Positions 1-8,039 of a stretch of 38,612 nucleotides of DNA are shown in pieces (position 1 is the stretch's first letter; each line of letters starts with the position of its first letter). The notes beneath the pieces are model-generated. The model did not search any database, was not told the origin of the DNA, and worked only from the letters and a program-made list of their open reading frames with translations. The DNA comes from an uncultured Prevotella sp. Lineage in GTDB: Bacteria > Bacteroidota > Bacteroidia > Bacteroidales > Bacteroidaceae. A program made the translations under genes and the position numbers. The DNA is taken from contig CABVDL010000015.1 of the NCBI GenBank assembly GCA_902497035.1, positions 1-38,612 of the forward strand. The letters are read 5' to 3'.

Positions 1-8
1 AACACAAA

Positions 9-46
9 AAGGCTGGATTCCAAGCGAGGAATTCAGCCTTAATTTT
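9..46. terminator. Hairpin at window edge, probable terminator of upstream gene
   Basis: Arms at 9-21 and 28-40 form a 13-bp stem with one G-T pair around a six-base loop. A-rich sequence precedes it and TTAATTTT follows, so it could end transcription in either direction. The gene it would serve lies outside the window. Confidence 0.6.
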
Positions 47-106
47 GGTCACACTTTTCAGGTTTTAGCGGACACCAATAATACACTTTATACAATTAGT
101 AGTAGT

Positions 107-140
107 CCCGTTTCGCCGTTGAGGCGAGGCGGGATTTTTC
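107..140 (+). terminator. Intrinsic terminator upstream of the OmpA gene
   Basis: CCCGTTTCGCC at 107-117 pairs with GGCGAGGCGGG at 123-133 around the loop GTTGA, and ATTTTT follows. The same hairpin recurs after the OmpA gene at 1475-1501 with a compensated base-pair change. Confidence 0.75.
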
Positions 141-181
141 TTGCACTCATTAACATTATTTGTACGAAAATTATCCTAAAT

Positions 182-214
182 ATTGCCAAGTCTCAAATAT
201 TCTGCCTACCTTTG
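182..214 (+). promoter_or_regulatory. Bacteroidota promoter of the OmpA gene
   Basis: The -7 box TACCTTTG lies at 207-214 and ATTG at 182-185 is the -33 element, 21 bases apart. Transcription should start near 220, leaving an AT-rich leader of about 112 bases, the longest in the window. Such a leader could affect stability or translation of an abundant porin mRNA. Confidence 0.75.
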
Positions 215-331
215 CGCCGTAAAAGAGTCGAACATCAGACAAGAAGATTTTTAATCTCAGGATAAGACAGCTTATTTTTTTAAATTAGGCAGGTATTAGT
301 CAGCATACAATTAATATATTCACATAATATT

Positions 332-1420
332 ATGAAAAAGTTATTTTCTTTGATCGCCGCTGCTGTGATTGCAGCTGGCGCATCTGCACAGACTGTTCAG
401 GAAAGCAAAACGTTTGACAACATCTATGTAGGCGTAAACGGTGGCGTTGCCACCAAGACCACAGGCCACGCCTGGATGAAGGGTCTCGACCCGAACTTTG
501 GCATCCGTGTCGGCCGCTGGTTCACCCCGGTCTTCGGTCTTGCTGTCGAGAGCAACGCCTATTTCTCCAACAAGCCTTTCAAATCCACCGGTACCGCCGT
601 GCGCTATCTCAACACCAGCCTCATCGGTACGGTGAACCTCAGCAACTGGTTCGGCGGCTACAAAGGTGAACCGCGCCTCTTCGAGGTCATTCCTGTCGTA
701 GGTCTTGGCTGGGGCCACCTCTTTGGCCACAACAACTACCGTACTGACGGAAGCAACAAGATTGAATATCCCAACGACTTTACTTCAAAGTTGGGCATCG
801 ACTTCGCCTTCAACTTCGGCAGCAAGAAACAGTGGCAGGCCTATGTTGAGCCCGCCATCCTCTACGGACTGAACGACAGAAGCGACCTTGACAACTTCGA
901 CATCTCCAACGGTGGCGTGCAGTACAACATCAACCATAGCTTTGTCGAGCTCAATGCAGGCATCGTCTATAAGTTCCCCACATCCAACGGCACTCACAAC
1001 TTCAAGGTCATTGAGACCCGCGACCAGAGCGAGATTGACAACCTCAACAGCCAGATTAACGACCTGCGCAGCGAGCTTGCCAAGGAGCCCAAGGTGGTGG
1101 TGAAGGAAGTGGAGAAGGAAACTCCCAACGACGGCTCCATGGCCGGTGACCAGGTGCTTGTCACTTTCGCGCAGGGCAAATCCAACCTCAGCAATGATGC
1201 CAAGAAGGCCCTTGATGCCATCCAGAACGGCACGCACGTGAGAATTATCGGTACGGCCTCACCTGAGGGCGGCAAGAGAATCAATCAGAAGATTTCGAAG
1301 GCCCGTGCAAACAGTGTAGCCAAATACCTGAAGAGCAAGGGCGTGGTGGTTGACGAGGCTAAGGGTGTCGGCGTGCAGGGTGCCGCCTCCAACCGCCTCG
1401 CAGTGGTCTATGTGAAGTAA
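332..1420 (+). CDS. OmpA-family outer-membrane protein
   Basis: The 362-residue product starts with a Sec signal peptide (MKKLFSLIAAAVIAAGASAQ, cleavage likely after ASA). Residues about 25-220 are rich in alternating aromatic and polar residues typical of an 8-strand beta barrel. A coiled-coil-like stretch follows (about 228-250, rich in E, L and N), then an OmpA/MotB-type peptidoglycan-binding domain at about 270-362 containing TASPEGGKRINQKISKARA. By family the barrel sits in the outer membrane and the C-terminal domain binds peptidoglycan, linking membrane to wall. Codon use is strongly biased to C-ending codons, consistent with high expression. The gene is monocistronic, with its own promoter (182-214) and a terminator on each side. 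The family call is secure; the exact paralogue cannot be named. Confidence 0.9.
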   Translation: MKKLFSLIAAAVIAAGASAQTVQESKTFDNIYVGVNGGVATKTTGHAWMKGLDPNFGIRVGRWFTPVFGLAVESNAYFSNKPFKSTGTAVRYLNTSLIGTVNLSNWFGGYKGEPRLFEVIPVVGLGWGHLFGHNNYRTDGSNKIEYPNDFTSKLGIDFAFNFGSKKQWQAYVEPAILYGLNDRSDLDNFDISNGGVQYNINHSFVELNAGIVYKFPTSNGTHNFKVIETRDQSEIDNLNSQINDLRSELAKEPKVVVKEVEKETPNDGSMAGDQVLVTFAQGKSNLSNDAKKALDAIQNGTHVRIIGTASPEGGKRINQKISKARANSVAKYLKSKGVVVDEAKGVGVQGAASNRLAVVYVK

Positions 1421-1474
1421 TCATTATATTCCACACATTCTATATATTACAGTTTTAATATATTTAGTCTAAAT

Positions 1475-1505
1475 CCCGTTTCACCGTTGAGGTGGGGCGG
1501 GATTT
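1475..1505 (+). terminator. Terminator of the OmpA gene
   Basis: CCCGTTTCACC at 1475-1485 pairs with GGTGGGGCGGG at 1491-1501 around the loop GTTGA. It is nearly identical to the hairpin at 107-133, and one G-C pair is replaced by A-T, keeping the stem. The T-tract after it is weak (ATTTACGGTTTT). Confidence 0.7.
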
Positions 1506-1525
1506 ACGGTTTTAATCTTAGAGTC

Positions 1526-1693
1526 GTACTTCACTGATGGCAATAGCGGCCAGCTTGGTCCGACCATCAGCCCATGGCATCCCCATTCATGAGCTGGATT
1601 CGAGTGAGTACTTCACGTGAAGTACTCGAGTAATCGGGCGTTGATTACTGTAGTACTTCACGTGAAGTACTCGAGTAATTCGGCCGAAGTACT
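1526..1693. repeat. Palindromic intergenic repeat cluster upstream of ilvD
   Basis: The roughly 450 bases between the OmpA gene and ilvD hold no gene. They contain a perfect 22-bp palindrome at 1606-1627 and a perfect 20-bp palindrome at 1652-1671, sharing AGTACTTCACGTGAAGTACT. With flanks this is a 28-base direct repeat (1607-1634 and 1652-1679) with a 45-base period. Lone half-arms lie at 1526-1534 (GTACTTCAC) and 1686-1693 (GAAGTACT). AGTAATC (1629-1635) pairs with GATTACT (1643-1649) between the copies, and TTCGGCCGAA (1679-1688) is another palindrome. It may be an operator array for ilvD or a dispersed repeat; sequence alone does not decide. Confidence 0.8.
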
Positions 1694-1808
1694 GCTATGG
1701 TAACGCGTTTGCTGGCATACCAGAAAATTGCAAGGGACTTTCGAATTCTAATGATTTCGGCCATGATACCTTATTATTTATTTGTATTTTGTTTTATTTC
1801 CTGCTGAT

Positions 1809-1843
1809 TTTGTCGTTATTTATCCAAAAAGTAATTACCTTTG
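1809..1843 (+). promoter_or_regulatory. Promoter of the ilvD-ilvB-ilvN-thioesterase unit
   Basis: TTTG at 1809-1812 and TACCTTTG at 1836-1843 are 23 bases apart, leaving a leader of about 19 bases. That is too short for a leader-peptide attenuator. TTTGTCGTT and TTACCTTTGCAC also occur in the ilvC promoter (6890-6920). Confidence 0.75.
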
Positions 1844-1867
1844 CACAAAATTACAAATTGGTAGGTT

Positions 1868-3667
1868 ATGAAGCATCAGTTAAGAAGTGCGGTCTGTACC
1901 GAGGGCCGCAGAATGGCTGGCGCCCGCGCCCTGTGGGTGGCAGCAGGCATGAAGCATGAACAGTTCGGCAAGCCTATTATTGCTATAGTAAATAGTTTTA
2001 CGCAGTTTGTCCCTGGTCATACTCATCTACACGAGATAGGGCAGATAGTCAAGAATGAGATAGAGTCGATGGGATGTTATGCCGCGGAATTCAATACCAT
2101 TGCCGTGGATGACGGCATAGCCATGGGGCACGACGGCATGCTTTATTCTTTACCCTCGCGTGACATCATAGCCGATTCTGTAGAGTATATGGTCAACGCT
2201 CACAAGGCCGATGCCATGATTTGCATTTCCAATTGCGACAAGGTGACGCCTGGTATGCTGATGGCTGCCATGCGCCTTAACATTCCTACAATATTCTGTT
2301 CTGGCGGTCCCATGGAGGCCGGGCGTTGGAAAGGTGAGAATGCTGACCTGATTACGGCCATGATTGCCGGTGCTGACAAGACGGTGAGCGACAGCGACCT
2401 GACAAAGATTGAGCATACGGCCTGTCCCGGTTGCGGATGCTGCTCGGGAATGTTTACGGCCAATTCCATGAACTCACTTACTGAAGCCATCGGCCTTGCC
2501 CTGCCTGGCAACGGAACTATACTGGCAACCCATAAGAACCGTATAGAGCTCTTCGAGCAGGCAGCCCGACAGATTGTGAAGAATGCCTTGGCTTATTATG
2601 AGAATGGTGATGAGACGGTTTTGCCCCGCAACATCGCTACGCGTCAGGCTTTCCTCAATGCCATGACGCTCGACATCGCTATGGGCGGCAGCACCAACAC
2701 GGTGCTGCACCTGTTGGCCGTGGCGCAGGAGGGCGGTGTTGACTTCAAGATGAGCGACATCGACATGCTCAGCCGCAAGGTGCCTTGCATTTGCAAGCTG
2801 GCGCCCAACACGCAGACATACAGTGTGCAGGAGTGCAATCGTGCCGGTGGCATCCTCGGCATTCTCAATGAGTTGAACAAGGGCGGTCTCATTGACGGCA
2901 GTGTCCGACGCGTTGACGGCACCACGCTTGACGAGGCCATGAGGAAATACGACATCACGGGCGACAGCATTGATGTCGAGGCCTCGCGCATCTACCACAG
3001 TGCTCCCGGCCGCCGGTTCTCCACGGTCATGGGCTCGCAGGACGAGCAGTGGGAGTCGCTTGACACCGACCGCGCCACAGGGTGCATCCGCGACCTGCAG
3101 CATGCCTATACCAAGGACGGCGGTCTGGCCGTGCTGTTCGGCAACATTGCGCAGAACGGCTGTGTGGTCAAGACGGCCGGCGTGGCGCCTGAGCTGTGGC
3201 ATTTCGAGGGTCCGGCCGTGGTGTTCGACTCCCAGGAGGATGCCTGCGAGGGTATCCTCGGAGGCAAGGTCAACAGTGGCGACTGCGTGGTGATTACCCA
3301 TGAGGGTCCCAAGGGTGGTCCGGGCATGCAGGAGATGCTTTATCCCACCTCATATATCAAGAGCCGTCACCTTGGCAAGGAGTGCGCGCTCATCACCGAC
3401 GGCCGTTTTTCAGGCGGCACGAGCGGCCTGAGCATCGGCCACATCTCGCCCGAGGCAGCCGCAGGCGGCAATATCGGCAAGATAAAGGACGGCGACATCA
3501 TCGTCATCGATATTCCGAGCCGCAGCATCAGCGTCAAGCTCAGCGATGAGGAGCTGGCTGCCCGCGACCAGCAGCCGCTGAGGCGCAAACGTGTCGTGAG
3601 CAAGGCTTTGAGGGCCTACGCGCAGAGTGTAAGCTCTGCTGACAAGGGCGGTGTGAGGCTGATTTGA
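1868..3667 (+). CDS. ilvD: Dihydroxy-acid dehydratase
   Basis: This is the third common enzyme of valine and isoleucine synthesis, dehydrating 2,3-dihydroxy-3-methylbutanoate (or -pentanoate) to the 2-keto acid in the cytosol. The 599-residue length fits the IlvD/Edd family. Iron-sulfur ligand motifs are visible: SNCDKVTPGM (Cys123) and CPGCGCCSGMFTANSM (Cys186, 189, 191, 192). The metal-binding segment VDDGIAMGHDGM (about 80-91) and the C-terminal TDGRFSGGTSGLSIGHISPEA are intact. The ATG lies about 25 bases past the -7 box, which fixes the start. It is the first gene of a unit with ilvB 28 bases downstream. I see nothing unusual in the protein. Confidence 0.97.
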   Translation: MKHQLRSAVCTEGRRMAGARALWVAAGMKHEQFGKPIIAIVNSFTQFVPGHTHLHEIGQIVKNEIESMGCYAAEFNTIAVDDGIAMGHDGMLYSLPSRDIIADSVEYMVNAHKADAMICISNCDKVTPGMLMAAMRLNIPTIFCSGGPMEAGRWKGENADLITAMIAGADKTVSDSDLTKIEHTACPGCGCCSGMFTANSMNSLTEAIGLALPGNGTILATHKNRIELFEQAARQIVKNALAYYENGDETVLPRNIATRQAFLNAMTLDIAMGGSTNTVLHLLAVAQEGGVDFKMSDIDMLSRKVPCICKLAPNTQTYSVQECNRAGGILGILNELNKGGLIDGSVRRVDGTTLDEAMRKYDITGDSIDVEASRIYHSAPGRRFSTVMGSQDEQWESLDTDRATGCIRDLQHAYTKDGGLAVLFGNIAQNGCVVKTAGVAPELWHFEGPAVVFDSQEDACEGILGGKVNSGDCVVITHEGPKGGPGMQEMLYPTSYIKSRHLGKECALITDGRFSGGTSGLSIGHISPEAAAGGNIGKIKDGDIIVIDIPSRSISVKLSDEELAARDQQPLRRKRVVSKALRAYAQSVSSADKGGVRLI

Positions 3668-3695
3668 CCTCTCATCCAATGTTTAATTGTAAGAA

Positions 3696-5501
3696 ATGTT
3701 AGAAATGGAAAAAAATAGCAGCGAGACCATACAGCCGGCAGCCCCTCGTACCGCCGTCGAGCCGGAGGCTCCATGGGCAGGCGTGAGGATAGGTGAGGAG
3801 TGCTCCGGTGCCGAAATTCTCATGCGTGCGCTTTATCAGGAGAATGTGCACACCATCTTCGGCTATCCCGGTGGTGCAATCATGCCGGTCTACGACTCCC
3901 TTTACACATATACGCATAAGCGTTCTCCCTGGTTCAAGCATGTTCTGGTTCGCCACGAGCAGGGTGCCGCACACGCCGCCGAGGGCTTCGCGCGGGTCAG
4001 CGGCGAGGTAGGCGTGTGCATCGTCACCTCCGGTCCGGGTGCCACCAACACGCTGACTGGCGTGGCCGATGCCATGATGGACTCGGTGCCGATGGTCGTC
4101 ATAGCGGGCCAGGTGGGCATAGGGGCGTTGGGCACCGATGCCTTTCAAGAGGTTGACCTGGTCGACATAGCGCAGCCCATCACCAAATGGAGCTATCAGA
4201 TCCGCCGTCCAGAGGACGTGGCATGGGCCGTGAACCGTGCGTTCTATATTGCCCGCAGCGGCCGTCCCGGCCCCGTGGTGCTTGACTTCCCACGCAATGC
4301 GCAGATAGGCAAGGCCATATGGATGCCGGGAAAGACCGACAAGGTGCGCTCGTACAACCCCTACCCGAAAATCAGTGAGACCGCTGTAAAAAAAGCCGCC
4401 GAGCTGATCAATAATGCCAAGAAGCCCTTTGCGCTGGTTGGACATGGCGTGGAGCTGGGCAATGCGCAGGAGGAACTGCGCACGTTCCTGGAACAGGGCG
4501 ACATCCCTGCCGGCCGCACGCTGCTGGGACTGTCGGCACTGCCGTCAGACCATCCCCTGAACATGGGCATGCTGGGCATGCACGGCAACTATGCGCCGAA
4601 TATCAAGGAACAGGAGTGCGACGTGCTGATCGCCATCGGCATGCGCTTTTCCGACCGTGACACTGGACGCCTCGACACCTACGCCAAGCAGGCTAAGGTT
4701 ATCCATCTGGATATCGATCCCTCCGAGATAGACAAGAACGTGAAGACAGACGTGGCGGTGGTGGGTGACTGCAAGGAGAGTCTTGCCGCCATCACCAAAC
4801 TGCTCAAAAAGGCCGACCACAGCAAGTGGATCAGCAGCTTCAAGCCGCTGCAGGACGAGGAGAAGCGTGAGGTCATCGACCCCTCCATCCATCCTACTGA
4901 GGGGCCGCTGCTCATGGGTGAGGTCATCAACGCCGTGGCTGAGGCCTCCAGGGACGACGCGGTGATGGTCAACGATGTCGGCCTCAATCAGATGTTCTCA
5001 GCCCGCTATTTCAAGTTCCGCCACATCCGCAGCATTGTCAGCAGCGGCGGTTTCGGCACGATGGGCTTCGGCCTGCCCGCCGCCATCGGTGCTGTCTTTG
5101 GCGCGCCGTCGCGCCAGGTGGTGCTGTTCACCGGCGATGGCGGCTTCCAGATGTGCATCGAGGAGCTTGGCACCATCATGGAGCAGCAGGCTCCGCTGAA
5201 GATGGTGCTGCTCAACAACAACTATCTCGGCAACGTGCGCCAGTGGCAGGACCTGATGTTCAACCACCGCCGCTCGTTCACCCGCATGCTTAACCCTTAC
5301 TACCAGAGAATAGCAGAGGGCTACGGTATCGCCTACGACGTGGTGACCGACCGCGCCGACCTCAAGGCAAAGGTGGAGCGGATGCTGGCCTCTGACGGTC
5401 CTTACATCCTGGAATGTGCCGTGAAAGAGGAGGAGAACGTCACCCCGATGATTACTCCCGGCAGCTCCATTGACGAGATGAAGTTGCACTTGGATATTTA
5501 G
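3696..5501 (+). CDS. ilvB: Acetolactate synthase, large (catalytic) subunit
   Basis: This ThDP-dependent enzyme condenses two pyruvates, or pyruvate with 2-ketobutyrate, in the first step of valine/isoleucine synthesis. The catalytic Glu lies in RHEQGAAHAAEGFAR (Glu88). TSGPGATNTLTG follows, and the ThDP/Mg motif GDGGFQMCIEELG...NNNYLGN is near residues 480-515. About 30 residues rich in Pro, Ala and Glu precede the first domain (GAEILMRALYQENV). The start is ambiguous between ATG 3696 and ATG 3705 (MEKNSS...). It lies between ilvD and the regulatory subunit ilvN, in the same orientation with short gaps. Confidence 0.96.
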   Translation: MLEMEKNSSETIQPAAPRTAVEPEAPWAGVRIGEECSGAEILMRALYQENVHTIFGYPGGAIMPVYDSLYTYTHKRSPWFKHVLVRHEQGAAHAAEGFARVSGEVGVCIVTSGPGATNTLTGVADAMMDSVPMVVIAGQVGIGALGTDAFQEVDLVDIAQPITKWSYQIRRPEDVAWAVNRAFYIARSGRPGPVVLDFPRNAQIGKAIWMPGKTDKVRSYNPYPKISETAVKKAAELINNAKKPFALVGHGVELGNAQEELRTFLEQGDIPAGRTLLGLSALPSDHPLNMGMLGMHGNYAPNIKEQECDVLIAIGMRFSDRDTGRLDTYAKQAKVIHLDIDPSEIDKNVKTDVAVVGDCKESLAAITKLLKKADHSKWISSFKPLQDEEKREVIDPSIHPTEGPLLMGEVINAVAEASRDDAVMVNDVGLNQMFSARYFKFRHIRSIVSSGGFGTMGFGLPAAIGAVFGAPSRQVVLFTGDGGFQMCIEELGTIMEQQAPLKMVLLNNNYLGNVRQWQDLMFNHRRSFTRMLNPYYQRIAEGYGIAYDVVTDRADLKAKVERMLASDGPYILECAVKEEENVTPMITPGSSIDEMKLHLDI

Positions 5502-5537
5502 GTGGTTTAATCACCACCGAAACAAATAGATACAATC

Positions 5538-6068
5538 ATGGAAGATAAGTTTTACACCTTATTAGTATATAGCGAGAACGTTGCCGGAATCCTGAACGAG
5601 GTGACCAACGTGTTTACGCGCATACAGGTCAACATCGAGAGCCTCAACGTCTCGGCATCGAGCATCGACGGTGTCCACAAATACACCATCACGTGCTGGA
5701 GCAATCCCGAGCAGATAGTGAAGATTAAGAAGCAGTTGGAGAAGAAGCTCAACGTCATCAAGGCCAACTTCTACACTGATGACCAGCTCTTCATTCATGA
5801 GGTGGCCCTGTACAAAATTTCCACTCCGGTGCTGCTTGATAACCCCGAGGTGTCTCACACCATCCGCAAGCACGACGCGCGGATGATGGAGGTAAACCCC
5901 ACTTACTCAACCGTGCTGCTTACAGGTCTTACCGATGACATCACCGACCTGTACTCGCGTCTCAACAGTTTCGGCTGCCTTCTGCAATACACGCGGTCGG
6001 GGCGCATCGCCGTGACAAGAAGCACCGAGGAGCCTGTCAGCGACTATCTTGAGCAGCAGGACGAGTGA
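5538..6068 (+). CDS. ilvN: Acetolactate synthase, small regulatory subunit
   Basis: The 176-residue product has an N-terminal ACT domain (FYTLLVYSENVAGILNEVTN, residues about 5-24, continuing through NIESLNVS). A second ACT-like half follows (HEVALYKIST, about 86-95, to the C-terminus). By family it binds the IlvB catalytic subunit, raises its activity and carries valine feedback inhibition. It follows ilvB by 36 bases, the usual arrangement. Length and both domains are as expected for an IlvH/IlvN protein. Confidence 0.94.
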   Translation: MEDKFYTLLVYSENVAGILNEVTNVFTRIQVNIESLNVSASSIDGVHKYTITCWSNPEQIVKIKKQLEKKLNVIKANFYTDDQLFIHEVALYKISTPVLLDNPEVSHTIRKHDARMMEVNPTYSTVLLTGLTDDITDLYSRLNSFGCLLQYTRSGRIAVTRSTEEPVSDYLEQQDE

Positions 6069-6110
6069 GTCGTCTGCTGTATTGTCTAATGATTGCCGTC
6101 TTTCCTTACT

Positions 6111-6881
6111 ATGTCAGACTTGAAATATTCCAAGGTTGGTGCCTACCGGTTTCTGGTAGAGCCATTCCACTGTGACTTCAGTGACCACATTTTCTGGGGC
6201 CATCTGGGCAACGCCATGCTCAACGCGGCCGACTATCACAGTAGTGAGCGTGGCTATGGCGTGAGCGAGCTCAACACGATGCACAAGACTTGGGTGTTGT
6301 CGCGCTTCGCCATTGAAATGTTGGAGGTACCGGTGTCCTACGACCATCTGATTATTGAGACGTGGGTCGAGTCGGCCATGAAGTTCTTCACCAACCGTAA
6401 TTTCGCGGTGAGGAATGCTGACTCCGGCCGGGTCTACGGATATGGACGGAGCATCTGGGCCATGATTGACACCGACACGCGGCAGCCCACCGACCTGTTG
6501 TCGGTACACGACGGTCTTATCCTGAAGTATGTGGAGCCCACGAAACCTTGTCCTATCGCAAGACCGGGCAGGGTTGTAGTTCCGGCCGAGGCCCCGTTGG
6601 CCGACTCGTTTGTGGCACGCTACAGCGACGTGGACATCAACGGCCATGTAAATTCGGTGAAGTATATAGAGCATGTGCTCGACCTCTTCGACGTGGACTT
6701 CTACAGCTCTCACCGCTTGCAAAGGCTGGAGATAGCCTATGTGGCGGAGTCGCACGAGGGTGACCGTCTGGGACTATACCGGCATCAGGACGGCGACGGC
6801 TCGTATGCCGTGAAACTTGTCCGGCAGGGTGAGGAGAATGAGACAGTTGTAAGATGTAGTGTTAAATTTGTAAAAGAATAG
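6111..6881 (+). CDS. Acyl-ACP thioesterase, plant FatA/FatB-like
   Basis: The predicted protein has 256 residues and two hot-dog halves. The N-terminal half begins near FHCDFSDHIFWGHLGNAML and includes MHKTWVLSRFAIEM. The C-terminal half holds ARYSDVDINGHVNSVKYIEH, matching the plant thioesterase signature with its Asn and His. By family it hydrolyses acyl-ACP to free fatty acid and ends fatty acid synthesis. ATG 6111 is preferred over an in-frame TTG at 6093 because MSDLKYSKVGAYRF leads directly into the domain. It lies 42 bases after ilvN and just before the ilvC promoter, so it is probably cotranscribed with ilvDBN. A link to branched-chain acyl groups is inference. Confidence 0.9.
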   Translation: MSDLKYSKVGAYRFLVEPFHCDFSDHIFWGHLGNAMLNAADYHSSERGYGVSELNTMHKTWVLSRFAIEMLEVPVSYDHLIIETWVESAMKFFTNRNFAVRNADSGRVYGYGRSIWAMIDTDTRQPTDLLSVHDGLILKYVEPTKPCPIARPGRVVVPAEAPLADSFVARYSDVDINGHVNSVKYIEHVLDLFDVDFYSSHRLQRLEIAYVAESHEGDRLGLYRHQDGDGSYAVKLVRQGEENETVVRCSVKFVKE

Positions 6882-6889
6882 AAGTTTTC

Positions 6890-6920
6890 TTTGTCGTTTC
6901 CTTATAAATCATTACCTTTG
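6890..6920 (+). promoter_or_regulatory. Independent promoter of ilvC
   Basis: TTTG at 6890-6893, a 19-base spacer and TACCTTTG at 6913-6920 form a good Bacteroidota promoter only nine bases after the thioesterase stop codon. It shares TTTGTCGTT and ATTACCTTTGCAC with the ilvD promoter. The leader is about 54 bases. Confidence 0.78.
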
Positions 6921-6979
6921 CACCGTCAAAGGAAAGAAAGAAATAGATTATCATATAGTTCTAATTAAATCATTTAGTT

Positions 6980-8023
6980 ATGGCAAAAATGAATTTTGGT
7001 GGCGTTGAAGAGAACATCGTCACAAAAGATGAGTTTACATTAGAGAAAGCACGTGAGGTTCTGAAGAATGAGACGATTGCCGTCATTGGTTATGGTATTC
7101 AGGGTCCTGGCCAGGCAGGCAATCTGCGCGATAACGGTTTTAATGTGATTGTTGGTCAGCGTAAGGGCCATTCCTACGACAAGGCAGTTGCTGACGGCTG
7201 GGTTCCTGGCAAGACGCTGTTCTCTATTGAGGAAGCAGCCGAGAAAGGTACCATTATTGCCATGCTGCTGTCTGATGCAGGTCAGATTGCCCAGTGGCCG
7301 AAGATCAAGCCTTTCTTAACTGCCGGTAAGACGCTGTACTACAGCCATGGTTTCGCCATCAACTGGCAGGATCGCACGGGTGTTGTTCCTCCAAAGGATG
7401 TTGACGTGATTATGGTCGCTCCTAAGGGTTCTGGTACTTCCCTGCGTACGCTGTTCCTTGAGGGTCGTGGCATCAACTCTTCTTATGCTGTCTATCAGGA
7501 TGCTTCTGGCAAGGCAAAGGAGAAGACGCTGGCTATGGGTGTAGGTATAGGCTCTGGCTATCTGTTTGAGACTACATTCCACAAGGAGGCAACCTCTGAC
7601 CTGACGGGTGAGCGCGGTGTACTGATGGGTGCCATTGAGGGTATGTTCGAGGCTCAGTATCAAGTACTCCGTGAACATGGACACTCGCCTTCGGAAGCTT
7701 TCAACGAGACCGTTGAGGAGTTCACGCAGAGTCTCTGTCCGCTGTTTGGCGAGAAGGGTATGGACTGGATGTACGCCAACTGCTCTACTACAGCACAGCG
7801 CGGTGCCCTTGACTGGCGTCCACGTTTCAAGGCAGCCAACCTGCCCGTGATGGAATGGCTGTACAGCTCAGTGGAGTCGGGCAACGAAGCCCAGATTTCT
7901 ATCGACCGCAATTCGCAGCATGACTACCGCGAGAAGCTGAACAAGGAACTGCAGGATATGCACGACATGGAGATGTGGCGTGCCGGTGAGACCGTTCGTA
8001 AACTGAGACCCGAGAATAACTAA
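6980..8023 (+). CDS. ilvC: Ketol-acid reductoisomerase (NADP+)
   Basis: The enzyme isomerises and reduces 2-acetolactate or 2-aceto-2-hydroxybutyrate to the dihydroxy acid that IlvD then uses. The Rossmann motif is AVIGYGIQGPGQAGNLRDNG (about 34-53), followed by the cofactor loop GQRKGHSYDKA. The knotted C-terminal domain holds SDLTGERGVLMG and HSPSEAFNETVEE. At 347 residues it is a single-knot (class I size) enzyme. MVAPKGSGTSLRTLF, GRGINSSYAVYQDASGKA and the C-terminal VRKLRPENN resemble fungal mitochondrial Ilv5 as I recall it, more than E. coli-type KARI. It has its own promoter and a strong terminator at 8140-8177. It uses more T-ending codons than ilvDBN. Confidence 0.96.
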   Translation: MAKMNFGGVEENIVTKDEFTLEKAREVLKNETIAVIGYGIQGPGQAGNLRDNGFNVIVGQRKGHSYDKAVADGWVPGKTLFSIEEAAEKGTIIAMLLSDAGQIAQWPKIKPFLTAGKTLYYSHGFAINWQDRTGVVPPKDVDVIMVAPKGSGTSLRTLFLEGRGINSSYAVYQDASGKAKEKTLAMGVGIGSGYLFETTFHKEATSDLTGERGVLMGAIEGMFEAQYQVLREHGHSPSEAFNETVEEFTQSLCPLFGEKGMDWMYANCSTTAQRGALDWRPRFKAANLPVMEWLYSSVESGNEAQISIDRNSQHDYREKLNKELQDMHDMEMWRAGETVRKLRPENN

Positions 8024-8039
8024 GCGCCTCCTCCAATCC

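Noticed and set aside
1844..1867. Leader-peptide attenuator in front of ilvD
   Set aside because: The leader from the -7 box to the ATG is only about 19 bases, too short for a leader peptide and alternative hairpins.
2474..3301. 275-codon open frame antisense to ilvD
   Set aside because: It is a shadow of a canonical ilvD with no family resemblance and no -7 box upstream.
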